DNA from: K23-9 sp964460665
GTDB taxonomy: Bacteria > Planctomycetota > Planctomycetia > Pirellulales > Pirellulaceae
Length of the DNA: 15,590 nt
NCBI GenBank assembly: GCA_964460665.1
Contig: CAYWSL010000147.1
Coordinates: forward strand, 1 to 15,590
Reading direction: 5' to 3'
The notes beneath the pieces were generated by a model. It saw only the letters and a list, made by a program, of their open reading frames with translations, did not search any database and was not told the origin of the DNA. Both the position numbers and the translations under genes were made by a program. Of the stretch, positions 7,214-14,873 are shown one piece after another. Numbering within the stretch: position 1 is the first letter of the stretch; every line of letters starts with the position of its first letter.

Positions 7214-7366
7214 TTATAGCCCCTCCGCGGGTCCGTCATCAGCTATCAGTTGTTCAATTTCTCGATCGAGTTCATTGCGCGCCGCTGGAGACATACCAAC
7301 AACAATTCTCTTGATGCGACGTTGCTGGTCCAGCAAGACAACCTGCAGTAGAAATCGGACATGCAA
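7214..7366 (-). CDS. Possible small ORF (50 residues) or gene remnant
   Basis: On the minus strand a frame bounded by TGA and TAA reads through LLDQQRRIKRIVVGMSPAAR and then an acidic helix-like stretch (ELDREIEQLIADD). The composition, with charged amphipathic periodicity and few Cys/Trp, looks coding, unlike the Ser/Arg/Cys-rich plus-strand frame over the same bases. No ATG precedes the conserved-looking part; TTG at 7366 gives 50 residues and ATG at 7291-7293 would give about 26. No convincing Shine-Dalgarno is present. It could be a small gene with a rare start or the 3' end of a decayed gene. I do not recognise the family. Confidence 0.35.
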   Translation of the reverse strand: MHVRFLLQVVLLDQQRRIKRIVVGMSPAARNELDREIEQLIADDGPAEGL

Positions 7367-7545
7367 TGCTTGCCGCGTTGGCGTGTTTACGATCGATCAT
7401 CCGATTGGAATCCCCTAGGGTTGACAACAAAGGTCATGCAGAATCTGCAAAGAAAATGCGGTCAATGATTGCGACCGAATTTTGACTCACAGCGATGCAC
7501 CGAATCCCGAAATCGGTAAGCCAAAAGAACGATCAGCAATAAGCG
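7367..7545. other. Intergenic stretch, no gene recognised
   Basis: With the tentative ORF at 7214-7366 excluded, this part of the 373-bp gap holds no credible coding frame. It has a perfect 5-bp hairpin (tgcag-aat-ctgca, 7437-7449) and a TTGACA hexamer on the plus strand at 7421-7426 without a convincing -10 partner. No terminator with a T-run was seen. Confidence 0.5.
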
Positions 7546-8760
7546 CTATTTCAAACAAACGATCTCGCCGTCCGTGCTTCGGCAATAGATTCGGCCTCCC
7601 GATAGGACCGGTGGGGTCCAGCATTTGCCTTGGATGACTTGGTGGCGGGCAAGGATTTCTGATTGCTTTGGGTTTGCTTTTACGATCAACAGTTCGCCAT
7701 CGCCGGTCAGGACGACCAAGCGTTTACCGGCTGCGGAGAGGCCGCCGCCTTTGAACTTTGGCCCGCTCCAGCAAACTTCTCCGGTCGCCAGTTCTAAGCA
7801 ACGAAGTTCTGCGCCGACGTCGATGTCGCCGTGGATTCCATACAGAAACCCGTCAATCAGGACCGGACTGCTGATCTGACTTTGTAAGTCTTTGTTTTTC
7901 CAGATGACTTCGGGGGCATCGGCCGCGTGCTTCAACAGCGCGCTGCCGCGGTTGTAGCCGGAGGAGATGAAGATGTTGTCGCCCGAGAGAATCGGATCGG
8001 CCGCGTTGCAACCGAATGTCGTTAGCCAACGCTGTCGCCAAATCAGCTTTCCTACTTGAGTGTCCACACAGACGTAGGATCGTGATGATCCGAAGACGAC
8101 TGCATTAGTACCGCCAACTTTGGTGGGGACCATGGATGAGTAGCCAGCGTCTTTATCGCCCGACGACCACGCGAGTGCTCCGGTTGCCTTTTTGAGCGCC
8201 ATGCCGGTATCGCCGACGTTCAGTAACAGCAGGTCGCCGATGACCAATGGCGAGCCGGCGAATCCCCAGCCGGGCGTGCGGACGTCGGCTAGTTCGACGG
8301 CGCTGACGCGCCAGATGACTTCGCCGGTGGCCTTACCAAAGCAATAGACTTCGCCGCCGCGGCTGATCGTGAAGACGTGATCGGCGTTGACGGTTGGTGT
8401 GGACGTTGGGCCTCCGTCGAATTCGTTTGGATCGGTGGCCGCTTCGTAATCGTGTTTCCAAATCGGTTTGCCAGTGGCCGCGTCGAAGCAAAACACCGTG
8501 TCGATGTCGTCAGCGTTGCCGATCGTGTAGGCACGGCCGTCGCTGATCACGATTCCGGACAGGCCGACACCGACGTTTTGTTTCCATAAACGCTTCGGCC
8601 CCGCATCACCCCAGTCGTGCGACCAATCAGTTTCGGTGGAGATACCGGTCAAAGATGGGCCGCGATATTGAGGCCAGTCGTCGGCTGAGGCGACACTTGG
8701 AAAAAGTATCGCACAGAGAGTGAATAGCGACAGGAGTCTGCGTAGAAATTGGGGCCGCAA
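7546..8760 (-). CDS. Secreted PQQ-like beta-propeller repeat protein
   Basis: The 404-residue protein has a Sec signal peptide (about 1-26, ending ASA) and a mature part beginning DDWPQYRGP. Propeller blades are seen as repeated aromatic-x-ATG-x-x-x-W motifs: CFDAATGKPIW (91-101), CFGKATGEVIW (140-150), ALKKATGALAW (188-198) and a later CLELATGEVCW. This is the BamB/quinoprotein-dehydrogenase-like fold common among planctomycete exported proteins. The conserved residues needed to assign a PQQ-dependent dehydrogenase were not identified, so no reaction is claimed; it may be a scaffold or binding protein. The start is TTG at 8760, the only in-frame choice that gives an intact signal peptide. 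Confidence 0.88.
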   Translation of the reverse strand: MRPQFLRRLLSLFTLCAILFPSVASADDWPQYRGPSLTGISTETDWSHDWGDAGPKRLWKQNVGVGLSGIVISDGRAYTIGNADDIDTVFCFDAATGKPIWKHDYEAATDPNEFDGGPTSTPTVNADHVFTISRGGEVYCFGKATGEVIWRVSAVELADVRTPGWGFAGSPLVIGDLLLLNVGDTGMALKKATGALAWSSGDKDAGYSSMVPTKVGGTNAVVFGSSRSYVCVDTQVGKLIWRQRWLTTFGCNAADPILSGDNIFISSGYNRGSALLKHAADAPEVIWKNKDLQSQISSPVLIDGFLYGIHGDIDVGAELRCLELATGEVCWSGPKFKGGGLSAAGKRLVVLTGDGELLIVKANPKQSEILARHQVIQGKCWTPPVLSGGRIYCRSTDGEIVCLK

Positions 8761-8797
8761 GATATCACCGTGCGAAATGAGTAGCGATCGGCAAGTG

Positions 8798-8822
8798 GAC
8801 GGCTTGTTGATTATAGATAACG
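8798..8822. repeat. Possible solo end of the 1-137 palindromic repeat
   Basis: Fifteen bases, gacggcttgttgatt (8798-8812), are identical to bases 2-16 at the outer end of the palindrome at the left edge, and both are followed by an AT-rich run and acg. The other arm is absent. It lies 38 bp upstream of the PQQ-like gene's start and could be a decayed copy. A 15-base match could also arise by chance in a window this long. Confidence 0.35.
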
Positions 8823-8868
8823 TACCTAACTGGCCGAAAGTCTTGACGCCTTCCGCTGCGGTGGGCGT

Positions 8869-10301
8869 CTACTTGGCGTTTGCGGTCTTGGCTTGCTTCT
8901 TTTGGGATTCGCGGCGCTTCTTCTTGCTGTCCTTGCCTTTTTCAGCAGCGGCTTTGTCCTTGGCTTCTTGCTTCATCTTAGCTTCCTTGGCCGCTTTCTC
9001 CTTGGCGGCTTTTTCCTTGGTGGCTTTTTCCGTTTTTGCTTTCGCAGCGGCTTCTTTGGCGNNNNNNNNNNNNNNNNNNNNNNNNNNNNNNNNNNNNNNN
9101 NNNNNNNNNNNNNNNNNNNNNNNNNNNNNNNNNNNNNNNNNNNNNNNNNNNNNNNNNNNNNGGCTTTTTCCTTGGTGGCTTTTTCCGTTTTTGCTTTCGC
9201 AGCGGCTTCTTTGGCGGCTTTTTCTTCAGCTGCCTTCTTTCGTTTGGCAAGCTCTGCTTTGGTCGGTGCCAAGACTGGGAACTTGTCGACTTGAGTGACA
9301 CCGCGGTCGATCACCCAGATGTTTCGGAATCGGACGGGGTCACCGTGGTTTTGCAGTTTGATTGGCAATAGAACGGGTTCTTCTTTTTTTCCGGCACCGG
9401 TTTTTCCGGGCAGCGAGACGTTGTCTTGCACTTTCACGCCGTTGATCCAGCTGGTGATATGGGCGTTGCGGACTTTGGATCCGTCGGCCGCCCAGCGCGG
9501 TGCGGTGAACTGAACGTCGTAGGTTTGCCAAACCAATGGTGGCAAGCACATGTTCAAGTCAGGTTTTTTGAATCGATAAAGGGCGCCCGCGCCGTTGATC
9601 ATGGTCTCGGTGCCGAACGAGTCCAGTACTTGGCACTCATAGCGACTTTGAAGATACAGTCCGCTGTTACCGCGTGACTGTCCTTCGGCTTCGGGCATGT
9701 ATGGCAACCGGAACTCGACGTGTAAGTTGAAGTCTTGGAACATCGGTTTGAAGTCGGCGCCTTCCATCAGCAAACCGTCCTTGGTCATTTGTGCGTTGGA
9801 GAACTGATCGACGGAGCTGCCGTCAAACATCACGAAAGCGCCTCGGGGCGGTTCGGCGCCCAGTGTTGGGCTAGATCGCTCAATTCGTTTGAGGCGACCA
9901 AGGTTTTTGCCTTGGCGGTCGATAATTTTGCAGTGGTCTTTTTCGACGATGATCGCCCAGGGGCCACCGGACAGGATCATGAATTCGCCAGTCCGCTGAC
10001 CGATCATGCGAGTCATTTTTGGACGGTGTTTTTCTTGGCCTGGTAGACCGCCGGAGTAGGAGATCGCTTGGAAGGTGTTTCCGCCGGTGGGGCGAAGCTG
10101 CAGACCAAGTGGTTCGTACTTGTTTTCACCGACTTGGATCGGCCCTACGAACTCGCCCATCAGGGCGTAATTCCAATCGTTTTTGGGCGGCTCGGTGAAG
10201 GCCGGGCCTTTCTTTTCCTGTGCGTTGGCAGATGCTCCGGAGAAGGAGACGGCAACAAGAGCGATCAGACACAGTAGGCGAGCAAAAACGATTCGAGACA
10301 T
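8869..10301 (-). CDS. DUF1080 (3-keto-disaccharide hydrolase) protein with Lys/Ala/Glu tail, interrupted by assembly gap
   Basis: A signal peptide (about 1-28) is followed by a region of about 120 residues I do not recognise and then a DUF1080 domain at about 154-333: FVMFDGSS, NSGLYLQSRYECQVLDS, and the closing RFRNIWV. DUF1080 proteins are concanavalin-like folds; characterised members hydrolyse 3-keto-glycosides. A low-complexity Lys/Ala/Glu tail starts near 345. The tail is cut by 100 N (9062-9161). Below the gap the KEKAAKE-type frame continues and ends ...TANAK with TAG at 8869-8871, but is out of frame with the N-run as written because the gap length is a placeholder. If the 55-bp copies at both gap edges are merged, the frame closes at 425 residues. 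The ORF read straight through the N-run to 8973 is an artefact of the gap length. The start is ATG at 10301 with AGGA upstream. Confidence 0.85.
9007..9216. repeat. 55-bp identical sequences flanking an assembly gap (54-bp coding repeat)
   Basis: Bases 9007-9061 and 9162-9216 are identical over 55 bp and abut the N-run on both sides. They encode one 18-residue unit (AKEAAAKAKTEKATKEKA) of the DUF1080 tail. The pattern is that of a 54-bp tandem repeat whose copy number was not resolved. Confidence 0.9.
9062..9161. other. Assembly gap (100 N)
   Basis: Exactly 100 undetermined bases, the conventional placeholder for a gap of unknown length. It lies inside the tail of the DUF1080 gene and between two identical 55-bp ends. 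Confidence 0.99.
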
Positions 10302-10400
10302 CGTAGGGAGTTCCTGGGGACAAAGCGGCGGGCAACGCAGAAGTGTCAGGTTAATCAGCCGTCGCGAACGTCACCAGCAAAAGCGACCAAAAGAGTGCCG

Positions 10401-10449
10401 CCAACCACCAAATTTGTTAGAAGAATCGTCACGATCGATTCTAGGTTGG
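10401..10449. other. Nested inverted repeat in the argH-DUF1080 gap
   Basis: The 291-bp gap between the DUF1080 start and the argH stop holds no gene. It contains a 7-bp stem, agaatcg (10422-10428) with cgattct (10436-10442), inside an outer ccaacc (10401-10406) and ggttgg (10444-10449). There is no T-run, so it is not a canonical intrinsic terminator; it could be an mRNA structure or an operator. A smaller dyad, ctacg-atc-cgtag, lies at about 10527-10539. Confidence 0.4.
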
Positions 10450-10592
10450 TTGTCGCAGTAGCTGGCTTCTAGTTGAGATCGTAGCGGACGCATTCAGGTG
10501 CAATGGTCGCTCATTATTTGCCGCCCTCTACGATCCGTAGGAATTGAAATGGGGAGTCCTCAGACGCGCGGGCGCCGCTGGCAGATCGGCTG

Positions 10593-11969
10593 CTACTTTA
10601 GTGCTTTCGTCCAACGCTCTACTTGTTGCTTCACTTGGTCGGGGGCTGTGGAGCCGTAGCTGACGAACGCTTTGATGGCGTTCTGACTGCCTAGGACGTC
10701 GAACACGCTCTGGTCGATGTCGACTGAGTGCTTTTGAAGATCTTCTAGTGATAGCTCGGATAGCGGGACGTCTTTCTCCATCGCTTCGCCGACGATCGCG
10801 CCGACCAAGTGGTGGGCGGTACGCTGCGGCATGCCTTTGTGAATCATCCACTCCATCAACGTCGTCGCGTCCAAGTATCCTTTCTCTAAACGGCTTGCAA
10901 TCGACTCGCGCTGCAACACGCTGCCTTCGACGATCGGTGCCGCCAATTCTAGCATCGCGATCACGGTGTCGAAGGAATCGAATAGCGGCGGTTTGTCTTC
11001 TTGCAGGTCACGGTTGTAGGCCAGCGGCAAGTTTTTGACCAACAGCATCAGTGTTTGCAAATTGCCCATCACACGCGCGGACTTACCACGTGTTAGTTCC
11101 AGCGTGTCTGGGTTCACTTTTTGCGGCATGATGCTGCTACCTGTACAGAAGGCTTGCGGCATTTTGATGAAGTTAAATTCAACCGTGCTCCACAAAATCC
11201 ATTCTTCCGCCCAACCGCTTAGGTGCGAAGCGATCACGGATAGCACGAAGGCGCTTTCCAAAACAAAGTCGCGGTCGCTGCTGGTGTCCAGGCTGTTGGC
11301 CGTGATGCCCTCGAATTCCAGCGCCGATGCAGTTTGCTGTCGATCGATGGGTAGTGTCGTGCCGGCGACCGCGGCGACGCCTAGGCTGCATTGGTTGGCG
11401 CGGCGGCGGCAGTCGGCGACCCGTTCGCGATCACGCTGGAGCTTTTCGATGTAAGCCAGCCAGTAGTGTGTGGCCAGCACTGGTTGAGCGCGTTGCAGGT
11501 GGGTATAGGCTGGCAGGATGACGTCGAAGTCGCCTTGGCATCGGCTTAGGAAAGCGCGTTGTAGATCCAGCAGTCGAGCGTCCACGGTGTCCAGAGCTTC
11601 GCGGACCCACATGCGGACATCCGTGCTGACTTGGTCGTTACGGCTGCGGGCGGTATGTAGTTTTCGGCCGACGTCGCCGATCCGATCGATCAGGGCTTGT
11701 TCGATGTGCATGTGGATGTCTTCCAGCTCGAACTGCATCGGCAGCTTGTCGGCATCCAATTCCGCTTCGATCTGTTTCAGCGTGTCACGGATTTGCGAGA
11801 ATTCGTCTTCGCTGATCAATCCGACGGTCGATAGCATCTGGGCATGAGCGATCGAACCCCGAATATCTTGGTGATAAAGGCGTCGATCGAAGCTTATGCT
11901 CTCGGCGTAGGCTTCGAGGCGTTGGTCGGTGCTGGCTTGAAAAACGCCGCTTCGTGATGGACTTTCCAC
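10593..11969 (-). CDS. argH: Argininosuccinate lyase
   Basis: The 458-residue protein is a full-length member of the fumarase/aspartase superfamily. It cleaves argininosuccinate to arginine and fumarate, the last step of arginine synthesis, in the cytoplasm as a homotetramer. Visible elements are SRNDQ (109-113), the catalytic-loop THLQRAQP (156-163) and the family signature GSSIMPQKVNP (277-287) with the catalytic serine. The start is GTG at 11969, which gives the usual short N-terminus before SGVFQASTDQR. No other arginine gene is in the window. It is divergently arranged with the plus-strand secreted protein gene. Confidence 0.96.
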   Translation of the reverse strand: MESPSRSGVFQASTDQRLEAYAESISFDRRLYHQDIRGSIAHAQMLSTVGLISEDEFSQIRDTLKQIEAELDADKLPMQFELEDIHMHIEQALIDRIGDVGRKLHTARSRNDQVSTDVRMWVREALDTVDARLLDLQRAFLSRCQGDFDVILPAYTHLQRAQPVLATHYWLAYIEKLQRDRERVADCRRRANQCSLGVAAVAGTTLPIDRQQTASALEFEGITANSLDTSSDRDFVLESAFVLSVIASHLSGWAEEWILWSTVEFNFIKMPQAFCTGSSIMPQKVNPDTLELTRGKSARVMGNLQTLMLLVKNLPLAYNRDLQEDKPPLFDSFDTVIAMLELAAPIVEGSVLQRESIASRLEKGYLDATTLMEWMIHKGMPQRTAHHLVGAIVGEAMEKDVPLSELSLEDLQKHSVDIDQSVFDVLGSQNAIKAFVSYGSTAPDQVKQQVERWTKALK

Positions 11970-12091
11970 TGAATGACTATCCGCGGGAGTGATCGGTATG
12001 AATAATGTTCGAAACGCACTTGGTGTGATTTCGCATCCCCGGGCGTTTGAACTTTGCAGGGCACATTATCACTGACCGTGCAATCATGACG

Positions 12092-12120
12092 ACCCCGCAC
12101 CACCCCGCACCGGGGCTTTT
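12092..12120 (+). promoter_or_regulatory. 10-bp tandem repeat with terminator-like hairpin in a 5' leader
   Basis: The unit accccgcacc occurs twice exactly (12092-12101 and 12102-12111). The second copy can pair with the following bases as ccccg-cac-cgggg (12103-12115), followed by cttttg. The first copy could pair with the same cgggg instead. This lies 29-57 bp before the ATG of the 900-residue gene. It may be an attenuator or a weak terminator, but the T-run is only four bases and the stem only five. Confidence 0.35.
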
Positions 12121-12138
12121 GCCACTCTTTATCCGGTT

Positions 12139-12142
12139 AGGA
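12139..12142 (+). promoter_or_regulatory. Shine-Dalgarno AGGA deciding the 12149 start
   Basis: AGGA lies six bases before the ATG at 12149 and supports that start over a TTG 102 bp further upstream in the same frame. Confidence 0.65.
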
Positions 12143-12148
12143 CAATTG

Positions 12149-14851
12149 ATGAAGCTGCGTACTACTTTGATCGGTTTGGTCATCACAGGGTTCGCGATGG
12201 TGGTTTCGACCACGGCGAACGCGGTCGAAGTGACCGTGACGGCATCCAGTGGCCAGCCGTATGGCATCGCCACGATCGAACTGCCCGTAGCCGGCCCCAT
12301 CCTAGGCAATACGCCGCCGCCGCTGGTCGTCACAGACGAAGCAGGGCGAGTGATGTTTCCGATTGCCGAGGATATTCGTGTTCGCGTCGGTCGGCCGTCT
12401 GAACGCCCCGTTCCGCGACCAGGCAACGGTCGTCTGCTGGGAAGAGTTGGAAAGCTGATTCGCGAGATCGCTGGTGGCGACGAAGTTTTGGAAAAAACCG
12501 TGGCGCGGCGAGTCACGTTTTTGATCCGTGGCAATGAGCCGATCACCGTTCGGCTGACCGAGTCGAATGTAGAGATCGGAAATTACGAATTGAAGTTGGT
12601 CGATGACCCGGCTAACCGAACAAAGTTGCTGGGGCAGTGGTGGACGTCTTTTCTCGCGGCGGCCAAGCGACAGATCGACAGCGGCGACTATCCGCCGTGG
12701 GTCGAATATTACATGGTCGCGATGTTATCCGGTCAAACGGGTCAGCCGCTTCCGGAGTGGTATACCGAGAAACAGGAAGACGATGACCACTTGATCGGCA
12801 CGTTGAAATTGCTGGCTGGTATCGAAGAGGTGGGTAAATCGATTTATCGTCGCGCGGCGGCTGGTGAATTGGATCCAACGCCGGCTAACTTGCCGCTACC
12901 CGCCGGGCCGAAGTGGACGCCGGCGACCTACCCGGAAATTGATCCGAAGGTGCCAATCGAACCGATCGCTTCACGTGTACCGCCAGAGTGTACGTATTTG
13001 CGGTTTGGTAGTTTCAGCAACTACCTGTGGTTTCGCGACCTGTCGGATGAATATGGCGGCGACCTTTCACGCATGGTCACGTTGCGAGGTGTAAACGATG
13101 ATGCTGCCTTGCGAGTCGAGAAACAGCTGAACATGAAGATGACCAAGATGTCGCGTCTGCTGGGTCCCTCGGTGATCGAAGACCAAGTGTTGTTTGGCCG
13201 CGATATGTTCTTGTCCGATGGTGCGTCGATCGGTGTGATCTTAAGAGCTAAGAACAACTTTTTGCTGCGAACATCGATCAATGGAGATCGTTCGTCGGCC
13301 GCCAAGGGCGACGATGAAGTGACGCTATCGAACGTGAAAATCAGCGGACGCGACGTTAGCTTGCTAAGCACGAGCGACAATCGCGTGCGGTCGTTCATGG
13401 CCGAAGACGGCGAGTACTTTTGTATTGCCAACAGCCGAACGTTGATCAAGCGGTTCTTGGAAGTCAGCAAATCGAAGCAATCGTTGGCCACGACCAAGGC
13501 GTTTCGGTTGGCCCGGCAGCTGATGCCGCTTTCGCGCAACGACACAGTATTCGCGTACTTTTCGCCGGAGATGTTGCAGGGCCTGGTGGAGCCGCAGTAC
13601 TTAGTCGAACTTCGTCGCCGATTGCACGCAAAGAGCGATGTCAGTTTGGTGCACTTGGCGCAAACCGCTAGTAAATCGGCTCATAAGCATCTAATTGGCG
13701 ATCCTCCGGGCATTGAAAAACTGATCGCGGATGGATTTTTGCCAGAGGGTTTCGGGCGTCGCGCCGATGGCAGCGGTGTGATCACTATCGGGTTCGACGT
13801 GATCGATACACAACGTGGGGCACGTGGAACGTTCTTGCCGATCGCTGATGTCGAAACGAAGCTGGTCACGGCAGAAGAATCGCAGTGGTACAAGCGAATC
13901 GAAAATGCTTACTCCAGCGGCTTTCAGCAGATCGACCCGATCATGATCGGTGTCCAGCGGCAGCCCGTTGAGGGCAAGGATAACTTTGAACGGCTGGTTG
14001 TCCACGCGGAGATCGCTCCGCTCGTTCCCGAAAAGTATGGTTGGCTCGCGAAGCAGTTGGGCGTGCCGACGAAGGTGTCGATGAAGTTCGCGCCGGACGA
14101 TTTAGTAGCGGTGCAAGCGCACGTGGCGTCCGCCGAAATCGGTCCGCCGACGCACTTATTTGTCGGCGTAAAGGATTCCACGCCGCCAGCGCCAGAAGAT
14201 TTCGACGGGATTATCAAGAGCTACCGCGCGTTAAAGCGTTTGCCAGCCTACTTGGGTGCCTGGCCGCAACCGGGAGCAATCGATCGCTTGCCGCTAGGCT
14301 TGGGGCGCGGTCGCGCGATCGGTCCCGGGATGACGCGGTTGCTTGGCGGTTTGTATCGTTACACCGACGAAGGATTCAGCGTGTTGTCGTTTCAACAGGA
14401 TGTGTTGAAAGCGACACTGCCATTTTTGGAAGCTGGCGAGTCGGATGACTTGGCGACCGTGCGAGCGCATATCGGAACGTTGAAAGGCAGCAAGTTGGAA
14501 GGCTGGGTGAACGATCAGTTGTACCAGCGCGCCTCCATTAGCAGCGCAGCGGGCGCCAATTTCTTGAACATGCTCTCGCGACAATTGGCTGTTGACCCTG
14601 CCCAAGCCACGCTCGTGGCGGGTGACGTGCTGGGTAGCCAAATGCAGTGCCCGCTGGGCGGGAAGTACGAGTTTTCACCGGTTAGTGGTCGTTGGGTTAG
14701 TACTGCATGGAACGGCCAATCGCCAGCGGAGGTGCGGCCGGACGAATATGTTTCGCCACTGATGGTGTGGTTTCGCCGCGGTGACATGACATTGACTCAG
14801 TACAGTGACCGCTTGGTCGCTGACGCGACGATCATACTGAAACACAAATAG
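12149..14851 (+). CDS. Large secreted protein of unknown function
   Basis: The 900-residue protein has a Sec signal peptide (about 1-25, ending TANA) and no membrane span after it, so it is probably exported. I do not recognise its family. The first 60 mature residues (VEVTVTASSGQPYG through VVTDEAGRVMFPI) look like a beta-sandwich of carboxypeptidase-regulatory type. The remainder alternates beta-rich and helical stretches; a middle section (VPPECTYLRFGSF, EYFCIANSRTLIKRFLEV, LARQLMPLSRNDTVFAYFSPEML) recalls DUF3352-like proteins, a weak inference. The start is ATG at 12149 because of the Shine-Dalgarno and the signal peptide; the frame's extension to 12047 would bury the signal. It is 22 bp upstream of the next gene, so the two are probably co-transcribed. 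Confidence 0.85.
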   Translation: MKLRTTLIGLVITGFAMVVSTTANAVEVTVTASSGQPYGIATIELPVAGPILGNTPPPLVVTDEAGRVMFPIAEDIRVRVGRPSERPVPRPGNGRLLGRVGKLIREIAGGDEVLEKTVARRVTFLIRGNEPITVRLTESNVEIGNYELKLVDDPANRTKLLGQWWTSFLAAAKRQIDSGDYPPWVEYYMVAMLSGQTGQPLPEWYTEKQEDDDHLIGTLKLLAGIEEVGKSIYRRAAAGELDPTPANLPLPAGPKWTPATYPEIDPKVPIEPIASRVPPECTYLRFGSFSNYLWFRDLSDEYGGDLSRMVTLRGVNDDAALRVEKQLNMKMTKMSRLLGPSVIEDQVLFGRDMFLSDGASIGVILRAKNNFLLRTSINGDRSSAAKGDDEVTLSNVKISGRDVSLLSTSDNRVRSFMAEDGEYFCIANSRTLIKRFLEVSKSKQSLATTKAFRLARQLMPLSRNDTVFAYFSPEMLQGLVEPQYLVELRRRLHAKSDVSLVHLAQTASKSAHKHLIGDPPGIEKLIADGFLPEGFGRRADGSGVITIGFDVIDTQRGARGTFLPIADVETKLVTAEESQWYKRIENAYSSGFQQIDPIMIGVQRQPVEGKDNFERLVVHAEIAPLVPEKYGWLAKQLGVPTKVSMKFAPDDLVAVQAHVASAEIGPPTHLFVGVKDSTPPAPEDFDGIIKSYRALKRLPAYLGAWPQPGAIDRLPLGLGRGRAIGPGMTRLLGGLYRYTDEGFSVLSFQQDVLKATLPFLEAGESDDLATVRAHIGTLKGSKLEGWVNDQLYQRASISSAAGANFLNMLSRQLAVDPAQATLVAGDVLGSQMQCPLGGKYEFSPVSGRWVSTAWNGQSPAEVRPDEYVSPLMVWFRRGDMTLTQYSDRLVADATIILKHK

Positions 14852-14873
14852 CTCATTTCCACTTGGAAGATTC

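Noticed and set aside
7209..7418. Plus-strand ORF of 69 residues
   Set aside because: Its Ser/Arg/Cys-rich composition is typical of a shadow; the minus-strand frame over the same bases looks more protein-like.
8973..9061. C-terminus of the DUF1080 protein read through the N-run (Pro/Lys/Arg-rich ending at 8973)
   Set aside because: The frame below the gap is shifted only because the gap length is a placeholder; the Lys/Ala/Glu frame ending at 8869 continues the repeat seen above the gap.
8720..9298. Plus-strand frames across the assembly gap
   Set aside because: They are the antisense of the Lys/Ala/Glu tail and depend on an arbitrary 100-N length.
12047..12148. Extension of the 900-residue protein to a TTG at 12047
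   Set aside because: It would place 34 residues before a clear signal peptide; the ATG at 12149 has a Shine-Dalgarno.
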